DNA of 19,814 nt. It comes from Chloroflexota bacterium (lineage in GTDB: Bacteria; Chloroflexota; Anaerolineae; Promineifilales; Promineifilaceae). Location of the stretch: NCBI GenBank assembly GCA_024223125.1, contig JAAEOP010000914.1, positions 1 to 19,814 of the forward strand, given 5' to 3'. Each line of letters starts with the position of its first letter. Position 1 is the stretch's first letter. A program made the translations under genes and the position numbers. The notes below the pieces were generated by a model, which was given only the letters and a program-made list of their open reading frames with translations, was not told where the DNA came from and did no database searches. Below are positions 1-5,452 of the stretch, piece by piece.

Positions 1-690
1 ATCGGCTGCCCCTTGAACTGCGCCAATCGGGAGCAATGTTTCTAGTTCAACCGGATTGAGCGACGCAGTACATTCCCCTTCCAGGCTGATTTCGCCGGGG
101 GTGGGGAATTCTAGCGGCTGCCAGTCGGCGGCCGTGCCGGTGTTACAATCGGCCGGCAGACGGGCCAGACTTTGTCCACGTAAAACGTTTTGGATGGAGG
201 GGGCAAAATAAGTTGTACTGTCACCGTAGTTGAGGCTGTCTAGCAACTGATTATTTGCGTCCAACAGCAGCAGTTCGTCCCCATCGTTGTTCAGGCCGAT
301 GTCGCCAGAGGACCATAGTCGGTAACGACGCATGTCGGGCACATTGGGGTCGCTGTCACTGAGTTCGTAGTCGGGGTTGACGCCAAACAAATTATGAAAA
401 TCGGCCGCTGATTGGGCCACGATAATAACTTGCCCTGGCTCAATCAATGCCCCTTCGGGAAAACGATTCATCCCTTCCGGTCCGCCAGGCTGATCTTCAT
501 CGCCGATTTTGATTTTGGATAGGTCTACAACGGCCGTGCCCACATTAGCAATCTCTATCCATTCTTCGAGGCTATCGTCGCCGGGGGTGTCATAATAAAT
601 TTCGGTGATGAGCAGACGGCCGTTGTCCACCTGCCAGCCTGTTCCCAAGATGAGTGACACGAACAATAATATCCAGAATTGTCGTTTCAT
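1..690 (-). CDS. Secreted lamin-tail-domain protein, N-terminal part (runs off the window)
   Basis: The frame is open from an ATG at 690 to base 1, giving 230 residues with no stop, so the gene is truncated by the window edge. A GGGGAG ribosome binding site lies about 8 bases before the ATG. Residues 1-20 form a hydrophobic signal peptide (MKRQFWILLFVSLILGTGW). Residues about 23-205 look like a lamin tail domain (LTD), a small beta-sandwich common in bacterial secreted proteins: LLITEIYYDTPGDD, EEWIEIAN, a GD/LNNDGDEL stretch, and PTPGEI near its end. The last visible residues, LPIGAVQGAAD, resemble the start of the region that follows LTD domains in secreted ExeM/NucH-type nucleases. The rest could therefore be an extracellular nuclease, but that part is outside the window. 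It is the last visible gene of the minus-strand block, 139 bases after its upstream neighbour, so it may have its own promoter. LTD call fairly sure; nuclease call tentative. Confidence 0.75.
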   Translation of the reverse strand, partial: MKRQFWILLFVSLILGTGWQVDNGRLLITEIYYDTPGDDSLEEWIEIANVGTAVVDLSKIKIGDEDQPGGPEGMNRFPEGALIEPGQVIIVAQSAADFHNLFGVNPDYELSDSDPNVPDMRRYRLWSSGDIGLNNDGDELLLLDANNQLLDSLNYGDSTTYFAPSIQNVLRGQSLARLPADCNTGTAADWQPLEFPTPGEISLEGECTASLNPVELETLLPIGAVQGAAD

Positions 691-829
691 ATGCTGATTC
701 TCCCCAAATAATTTGACAAGACTTTGCCCCAAAAATGAAGTTCTTTCTTGCGGTACGGTCATATTGGTATTGTATGCGGCGCCGATTGTATAGATTACAC
801 AGAAAATACTGCTCAATGTTCTCTCTCTA

Positions 830-2290
830 TCAACGCAGATCAACCAATACCCAGATAAGCCCTGTTTCCTGGGTCAGTGGTTCCATAGCTGTACCGATGA
901 TGGTGTCTCCTGGCTTATTAGCTGCTGGCGTGTAGCTGAGGCTGGCAGCACGACCGTTGTTCTGTGACACAACCAGATAATCCCCGGTTTGAATACTGAC
1001 TGCTCCCCCATCCGCTTTTACTTGGGCGATCCCTTGAATGCGCAGCAATACCAGACTGCCGGGCGGGGCTGGCCCATCAAGTGAACGGTGAGTGACATTC
1101 GTTTTGTTTGGATTTTCAGGATTGGGTGTTGTCTCAATTTGGTAAGCAGTCTGTACCACGCCGACGATGTTGTGGGCCTGGGCACTGTTGACCAATTCTA
1201 CCAACATCAGGGGTACATTGACATCTGGCAGCGGGGCAGCCATGCCACTGAGGGTGACAATATCGCCCACTTCCAAAGGTGTCTGTCCCCCATTTTGGGC
1301 CAGAATAGAGAAGCCCGCGGCCGCATTGTAGTTGAGTGAGTGGATGTTGTCTTGGGTAAAAAACCCATAGTCATTATTGCTGTCAGTTGTATCACCTCGG
1401 ATGCCATAGTTTGCGGAAAGTCCATATACCCCTGAACCGCCCGATGTATTTTCACCAAATACGCCGGCATCGGCGCTTATATCACCAGTGGAATGGCCAT
1501 AAACGCCATAATCGGCAAAAGTGCTGCTGCCGGTGCTGTATCCTTCAATGCCATTACCTCCAACAGCTATCCCCTTAATGCCTACACTATCATTCGTGTT
1601 GTTACTTACTTCTAAACCGGTTGTACCTGTGCCAGTCCAATTTTGGTCAAAATGATCATGGTCGGACCGGGCTACATTGCTAGAGGAGCCATTGCCGCCA
1701 TAGGTCACCTGAAATGTTTTGCTACTTAAAGAGAGACCGTTGCCGGCGGTGTAGGTTGTGTTGTTATCTACGTTGTCAGCGAACCCAGCCGGGATGCTTG
1801 TTAGGCCGTTCCAGGGGGCTGTGTTGGCAGCGCTGGCCGAGGTGGCATGTTGGGCGTAGGGTACGGCCGTCAGCATTTGGCGTGGTTGCAAAGTGTGGTA
1901 GCTGCCTGTACCCGATGGACAGCGGACAGCTAATTGCAGCCAGCGATTGTTGCCATTAAAGGCAGCTGTACCAAACTCATCGGTTCCATTAAGTTGTACG
2001 GTAAATACACCATTGGTTACCAACACATCGGCCGTCGTTTGAGTTGTGCCCATTTTGCTGCCACTGTCGTTTTCATCCCACAGGCTGAACTGAATATCGC
2101 AGCGGCCGTTGACAGGCCCTTTGGTATCTTCGATTATCCCCTGATAGGTGAAACTTGCTCCCAAGGGTTGTATGGCTATTGATGTATTTGTGTCTGTTTT
2201 CGGCTGTTCTGTTTGTCCCCTTGCTGCCTGGTTAAAAAGAATACCGATACTTACCACAATGATACCTATAACACCTGTTTTGAATTTCAT
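830..2290 (-). CDS. Secreted SDHDH-motif, GVYG-repeat protein of unknown function
   Basis: This encodes 486 residues from an ATG at 2290, preceded by a strong GGGAGG site 5 bases upstream. Residues 1-25 are a signal peptide ending near ARGQ. Residues 45-150 form a beta-rich domain (FTYQGIIEDTKGPVNGRCDIQFSLWD ending PYAQHATSA) that recurs at the start of many secreted proteins of environmental bacteria. It is followed by GNGLSLSSKTFQV and the SDHDH motif (about residues 205-215), a pattern also seen in phage-tail-like and surface proteins. Residues 230-310 carry loose glycine-rich repeats ending GIKG, GIEG, GVYG, GVFG, GVYG and GIRG. The C-terminal 150 residues form a separate domain with no match I recognise. 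The protein is probably exported and surface-associated. It lies 23 bases after the lipoprotein gene and is probably co-transcribed with it. Function unknown; adhesin or surface fibre is only a guess. Confidence 0.8.
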   Translation of the reverse strand: MKFKTGVIGIIVVSIGILFNQAARGQTEQPKTDTNTSIAIQPLGASFTYQGIIEDTKGPVNGRCDIQFSLWDENDSGSKMGTTQTTADVLVTNGVFTVQLNGTDEFGTAAFNGNNRWLQLAVRCPSGTGSYHTLQPRQMLTAVPYAQHATSASAANTAPWNGLTSIPAGFADNVDNNTTYTAGNGLSLSSKTFQVTYGGNGSSSNVARSDHDHFDQNWTGTGTTGLEVSNNTNDSVGIKGIAVGGNGIEGYSTGSSTFADYGVYGHSTGDISADAGVFGENTSGGSGVYGLSANYGIRGDTTDSNNDYGFFTQDNIHSLNYNAAAGFSILAQNGGQTPLEVGDIVTLSGMAAPLPDVNVPLMLVELVNSAQAHNIVGVVQTAYQIETTPNPENPNKTNVTHRSLDGPAPPGSLVLLRIQGIAQVKADGGAVSIQTGDYLVVSQNNGRAASLSYTPAANKPGDTIIGTAMEPLTQETGLIWVLVDLR

Positions 2291-2313
2291 ATTAGCCTCC
2301 CAATAAAGTCTCT

Positions 2314-4002
2314 TTATGAATCGGAATTGCGATGGATATTATCTGCTGGTGATGATTGGGGCGCTGCGGTCGTGCCATATGGCGCCCAGGTAGGATGGCT
2401 GTCGTGGGTGTCGTCCTGGGTGATGCGGGTGACGCTCTGGTCGGCCAGATTGAGGATGAAGAGGTCATCGTCGAAGATGAAGGCCATTTGCTCGCCGTCT
2501 GGCCCCCAGGTCATGAAGGAGTGGTCGTGGCTGAATTGGCTGTTTTCGCCTGGGGGTGGGTATAGCTGGCGGCCGTTGCTGCCATCCACATCCATCGACC
2601 ACAAGGTGTAATTGCTGCGTAAACTGTCTAAAGGATCGGTCGCTTTGAGGAAGGCGATTTGACGATTGTCTGGCGACCAGTAAAGATGTCCCCACATACC
2701 GGTCTGATTAACAAATGGGGCTGCCAAATCGTCATCTACGGCCGTTACCCAACTATCAAACGCCTGCTCATCTTCCTCTTCTCCTTCATGCCGGGTAAAA
2801 GCAAGGAAACGGCCGTCGGGCGACCAGGTAAGCGTGGGAACCCAGACCCAATCGGCACGGGTGTTGAAGGAAGTGAAGGTTTGTAACTGCTGCCGTTGGC
2901 CGTTGGGGTCGAACGCTTCGGTATCCACAACGCCCACTTCATTGGCATAGCTGTAGGCCAGCAAACGGCCGTCGGGCGACCAGGCATAATTGCCTCCCCA
3001 CCAACCACTAAGGGCCGGATACGCCTCAATAATACGAGTGGCAGTGATGACCTCATCTTCATCCTCTAACTGCAAACGGCCCAGCCAGAGATCGTTGTTG
3101 GCTTCCCAGCCGGGGGGCTGGGTGGATGTGCGGGCGGTGGAGTAGGCCAGGCGTAGAGTGTCGGTGTAGACGGGGTTCCAATCGGCCCAAAGGATATTTT
3201 CTATTTCCAGGGGGATGGGTTCGGCTTCTTGATCAAGGGTGAGCAGCCATAGGCTGTTGTTGAAGCTGGTTGTGTCAGCGCTGATCTGGGTGTAGAGTAG
3301 GTGACTGGCGTCAGGGGAGAGGGAGAAGACACGGCCGTCGAGCTGCCCGCCTATTTCTAATTGTTGGGGGACGGCCGTTGTGCCCCGCATGATGACCGGC
3401 GTACCGCCGCTGATGTAGGCTAAGACGCCGGGAAAATCTACAACACCTCGATTGGCGCCAATACCAATCAGCACCACCTCTTCTTGCGCTTCTTCCAGAA
3501 TTGTTTCATTGGCTCGCCACCGTTCTGCTTCCAGACCATCCCGAAACACAATTCGCACCGTGACTTCGCGCAGGCCGGGTTTGCCGGGCTGGACGATTTG
3601 GGATTCATCATCGGCGTTCATCGTATCTGTACGCACAAAACGGCGCTCAAAGGGGATGCTCTCGGTGATGATTTCAATCTCTTCGGTAACGCGGGTGACG
3701 GTGATAGCTAACGCATCGGTGAGGGGGGTAAAAAGAGGCGGGTCAATCTCGTCCAGGTCGCCAGGTTCAAGGCCAGCTTCGGTCAATAATTCGCGCACGG
3801 TGGCGGCCTGAGTAGTGAGGTTTAAGGTTTGCCCGTCGGCCGTTAACTGAATTTGTACTGGTTGGGCGCTCTGGGTAACGGCCGCTGGCTGGCTACAAGC
3901 GACTAGAAAAGTGGCAAGTATGCAAATGGCAAGTATGCAACTGATTGGAAATCGCCACTTGCCACTTGCAAACTTGCAGACTTGCAGACTTGCCACTCTC
4001 AT
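2314..4002 (-). CDS. Lipoprotein with DUF348, G5 and PD40 beta-propeller domains
   Basis: I choose the ATG at 4002, which overlaps the previous stop as ATGA; a GTG at 4014 would add four residues. The protein is 562 residues. The signal peptide ends in a lipobox, LVAC, with the lipidated cysteine at residue 36, so it should be anchored to a membrane. Residues about 49-105 match the DUF348 ubiquitin-like domain (QIQLTADGQTLNLTT, ATVRELLTEAGL). Residues about 106-190 match a G5 domain (EEIEIITESIPFERR, PGKPGLREVTVRIVFRDG). Residues 225-545 contain at least four PD40/TolB-like blades (WSPDGRLLAYSY, WSPDGRFLAFTRH, WSPDNRQIAFLK, WGPDGEQMAFIF). In Firmicutes DUF348-G5 usually sits in cell-wall remodelling proteins of the YabE type, so its union with a propeller is unusual. 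A role in envelope sensing or wall binding is inferred. The signal peptide is written in a dispersed DNA repeat. Translation is probably coupled to the upstream DUF2267 gene. Confidence 0.85.
   Translation of the reverse strand: MRVASLQVCKFASGKWRFPISCILAICILATFLVACSQPAAVTQSAQPVQIQLTADGQTLNLTTQAATVRELLTEAGLEPGDLDEIDPPLFTPLTDALAITVTRVTEEIEIITESIPFERRFVRTDTMNADDESQIVQPGKPGLREVTVRIVFRDGLEAERWRANETILEEAQEEVVLIGIGANRGVVDFPGVLAYISGGTPVIMRGTTAVPQQLEIGGQLDGRVFSLSPDASHLLYTQISADTTSFNNSLWLLTLDQEAEPIPLEIENILWADWNPVYTDTLRLAYSTARTSTQPPGWEANNDLWLGRLQLEDEDEVITATRIIEAYPALSGWWGGNYAWSPDGRLLAYSYANEVGVVDTEAFDPNGQRQQLQTFTSFNTRADWVWVPTLTWSPDGRFLAFTRHEGEEEDEQAFDSWVTAVDDDLAAPFVNQTGMWGHLYWSPDNRQIAFLKATDPLDSLRSNYTLWSMDVDGSNGRQLYPPPGENSQFSHDHSFMTWGPDGEQMAFIFDDDLFILNLADQSVTRITQDDTHDSHPTWAPYGTTAAPQSSPADNIHRNSDS
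3907..4001. repeat. Dispersed short repeat (CTTGCCACTTGCAAACTTG type) inside a coding sequence
   Basis: The stretch is made of tandem variants of the unit TTGC(A/C)(A/T)(A/G)CTTGCCACTTG. The same unit occurs at 6081-6135 and at 13566-13592. Here it covers the signal peptide of the 562-residue lipoprotein. The stretch contains inverted copies at both ends: GTGGCAAGT at 3911-3919 and ACTTGCCAC at 3957-3965. It is probably a genome-wide dispersed repeat; its mobility mechanism is unknown. Confidence 0.7.
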
Positions 4003-4397
4003 GCTTCTTGCCACATCTCGCTTAGTTCTGGCGCTAAGGTATCGGAGACGGCGTTTTGAGTGTTGTTGTCAACCAGCCCTTTGACACCATGAAAAACAGC
4101 CTGAACGGGTTGGCGAGCAAACTGCCAATCGCTGTTGCCACTGCGTTTGGACACTTCAAATTGGAATTCTTGGCGGGTCATATTTTTGTTGCGGAAGTGG
4201 GCTAACCAGAAGAGACGAGTGAGGTCGTCCCCCAATTCTTCGGGTAAAGCGTTGGCTAACTTCTTTTTAGTTTTCCGATCCAGATTGACGCCGAGGGTTT
4301 TGAGAACGGCCGTACTCCAACGATGAGCATGGTCTGAACTGCGTAATTGGCCTAAATTTTGCACTGTTTCATAGTAGTTTGTTAAGTTTGTTTTCAT
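3999..4397 (-). CDS. DUF2267 family protein
   Basis: This encodes 132 residues from an ATG at 4397 (MKTNLTNYYETVQNLG). A TTG at 4454 would extend it by 19 residues but adds unconserved-looking sequence. GGAGG lies about 14 bases before the chosen ATG, slightly far. The body matches the DUF2267 pattern of alternating helices: SDHAHRWSTAVLKTLGVNLDRKTKKKLANALPEEL is the typical first half, where a helix, then a statement of LP(E/D)EL, is followed by a second copy-like half (FQFEVSKRSGNSDWQFARQPVQAVFHGV). The family is cytoplasmic and of unknown biochemical role, often near stress or envelope genes. The stop codon overlaps the start of the lipoprotein gene by 4 bases, which indicates co-translation. 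It is the first gene of the minus-strand block and shares its upstream region with rplY. Confidence 0.75.
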   Translation of the reverse strand: MKTNLTNYYETVQNLGQLRSSDHAHRWSTAVLKTLGVNLDRKTKKKLANALPEELGDDLTRLFWLAHFRNKNMTRQEFQFEVSKRSGNSDWQFARQPVQAVFHGVKGLVDNNTQNAVSDTLAPELSEMWQEA

Positions 4398-4489
4398 TGT
4401 TGTTTTATCTGCCTCCAGGTTGCTGTTTTTACCCTGCTTAAATGGCCTCGTCAAGTTGACGGATTTGGATTAAATGATATACTTTTCTC

Positions 4490-4515
4490 GCTTGTTTGCC
4501 ACACTGCAAACAAGC
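4490..4515. promoter_or_regulatory. Perfect 10-bp hairpin in the rplY / DUF2267 divergent region
   Basis: GCTTGTTTGC and GCAAACAAGC form perfect 10-bp arms around a 6-base loop (CACACT). On the plus strand it is followed by TTTTC, so it resembles a short intrinsic terminator. However, no plus-strand gene lies upstream, and the likely rplY -10 box is downstream of it. It may be an operator dyad for the divergent pair, or a leader hairpin in the minus-strand transcript. The structure is certain; the role is open. Confidence 0.55.
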
Positions 4516-4536
4516 TTTTCATTTTCATAATAAGGT

Positions 4537-4545
4537 TGCTATTAT
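4537..4545 (+). promoter_or_regulatory. Extended -10 promoter of rplY
   Basis: TGC TATTAT reads as an extended -10 element, close to TGCTATAAT at 10815. A weak TTTCAT at 4517-4522 sits 17 bases upstream as a possible -35. It predicts a leader of about 65 bases before the ATG at 4617. Confidence 0.45.
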
Positions 4546-4582
4546 ATCGATAGATTAACATTTCGTCCGAAAATCCCCCTCT

Positions 4583-4610
4583 AAACTGAGGAATTTACAA
4601 ACTGAGGAAT
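4583..4610 (+). repeat. 16-bp tandem duplication carrying two Shine-Dalgarno-like copies
   Basis: AAACTGAGGAAT occurs at 4583-4594 and again at 4599-4610, separated by TTAC, so the unit is a 16-base tandem copy. Each copy contains GAGGA. Only the second (4604-4608) is well placed for the ATG at 4617. The first may be a standby site or a simple duplication scar. Confidence 0.65.
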
Positions 4611-4616
4611 AAGAAG

Positions 4617-5267
4617 ATGTCTGAAGAACGATTAACAGTGGCGGCTGAACCGCGCACGATTAAAGGCAAGAAAGTAAAACAATTACGCCGTGAGGGTTTT
4701 ATTCCGGCCGTTATTTACGGTCAGAAGGATCCGATGACGATCCAGTTTGAGGAACGACCACTGTACCGCGTCTTGAAGAAAGCCAGCACCACAAATCTGG
4801 TTGATATTGAATTAGATGGTGAAACGCGCACAGTGATTGCCCGCGATATTCAACAGCATTTGACCCGTGGCGATCTGATTCATGTGGACTTTTTCGAGGT
4901 GGACATGCAGAAAACCATTACCACAGAGGCATCTCTAGTGATGGTTGGCCTGTCTAGCGGTGGTCTAGAAAGTATGGGGTCGGTTGTTCTGGCTACACAG
5001 TCGGTGACAATTGAATGTTTGCCAGGGGATTTGATTTCCGAGATTGAAGTGAATATCAGTGGTATTGAATCGCCGGATGACCTTATTTTTGTAGCTGATT
5101 TAAGTGTGCCCGATAGTATTGCTGTTTTAACAGATGGTGAAACTGTAGTAGCTCGTTTTGAATATGTACAAACCGAAGAAGAAGTCGAAGAAGAGGAAGT
5201 AGAATACACTTCTGTGGAAAGTGTGGAAGTGATTGAAAAGGGTAAAATAGAAGAAGAAGAGGAGTAG
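4617..5267 (+). CDS. rplY: 50S ribosomal protein L25/general stress protein CTC
   Basis: The 216-residue protein binds 5S rRNA in the large ribosomal subunit. The first 90 residues match the L25 beta-barrel (LTVAAEPRTIKGKKVKQLRREGFIPAVIYG, a highly typical opening). Residues about 95-185 match the C-terminal TL5/CTC domain (VDFFEVDMQKTITTEASLVMVGLSSGG, IECLPGDLISEIEVNISG). This is the long two-domain form rather than the short enterobacterial L25. The last 35 residues are a strongly acidic tail rich in glutamate, as in many CTC proteins. The ATG at 4617 has GAGGA 8 bases upstream. The gene appears monocistronic: it has its own promoter-like element and a terminator. The frequent partner pth (peptidyl-tRNA hydrolase) is not next to it. 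ACGGCCGT is absent from it, unlike most other genes here. Confidence 0.95.
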   Translation: MSEERLTVAAEPRTIKGKKVKQLRREGFIPAVIYGQKDPMTIQFEERPLYRVLKKASTTNLVDIELDGETRTVIARDIQQHLTRGDLIHVDFFEVDMQKTITTEASLVMVGLSSGGLESMGSVVLATQSVTIECLPGDLISEIEVNISGIESPDDLIFVADLSVPDSIAVLTDGETVVARFEYVQTEEEVEEEEVEYTSVESVEVIEKGKIEEEEE

Positions 5268-5307
5268 GGTAAACCTCTCCCTTCTGCCGTTGTTTTGATT
5301 ATTGATG

Positions 5308-5337
5308 AAGGCTGGACGATTTGTTCCAGCCTTTTTT
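5308..5337 (+). terminator. Intrinsic terminator of rplY
   Basis: AAGGCTGGA at 5308-5316 pairs perfectly with TCCAGCCTT at 5325-5333 around an 8-base loop, and the stem runs straight into a T tract (CTTTTTTG). It lies 41 bases after the rplY stop codon. Confidence 0.9.
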
Positions 5338-5373
5338 GTTAGGGATTTGTAATCATACAAGTGTTTCTCGATT

Positions 5374-5429
5374 GTCATACCTGCGAAGGCGGGTATCCGG
5401 GTGTGGATTCCTGCGAAGGCAGGAATGAC
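5374..5429. repeat. Dispersed double-hairpin repeat (CCTGCGAAGGCRGG type)
   Basis: Two tandem hairpins are present: 5377-5396 (ATACCTGC GAAG GCGGGTAT, one G-T pair) and 5407-5426 (ATTCCTGC GAAG GCAGGAAT, perfect 8-bp stem). They are flanked by GTCAT and ATGAC as outer inverted ends. The layout resembles the 20-bp ATTCC..GGAAT repeats found dispersed in many bacterial genomes, such as Neisseria dRS3. It sits between the rplY terminator and the glycosyltransferase start. Confidence 0.75.
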
Positions 5430-5452
5430 CTGATAGGCACTTGGGATTTTCT

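Noticed and set aside
735..935. Open frame of 66 residues on the plus strand
   Set aside because: It crosses the end of the secreted SDHDH gene in antisense, has no ribosome binding site, and its composition is arginine/serine-rich shadow sequence.
2745..3062. Open frame of 105 residues within the lipoprotein gene
   Set aside because: It is a same-strand frame-shifted reading of the PD40 blades (repeated RPTAV strings come from the DNA motif), with no start signal.
4880..5209. Open frame of 109 residues antisense to rplY
   Set aside because: It is a serine/threonine-rich mirror of the L25 gene, with no ribosome binding site; rplY is unmistakable on the other strand.
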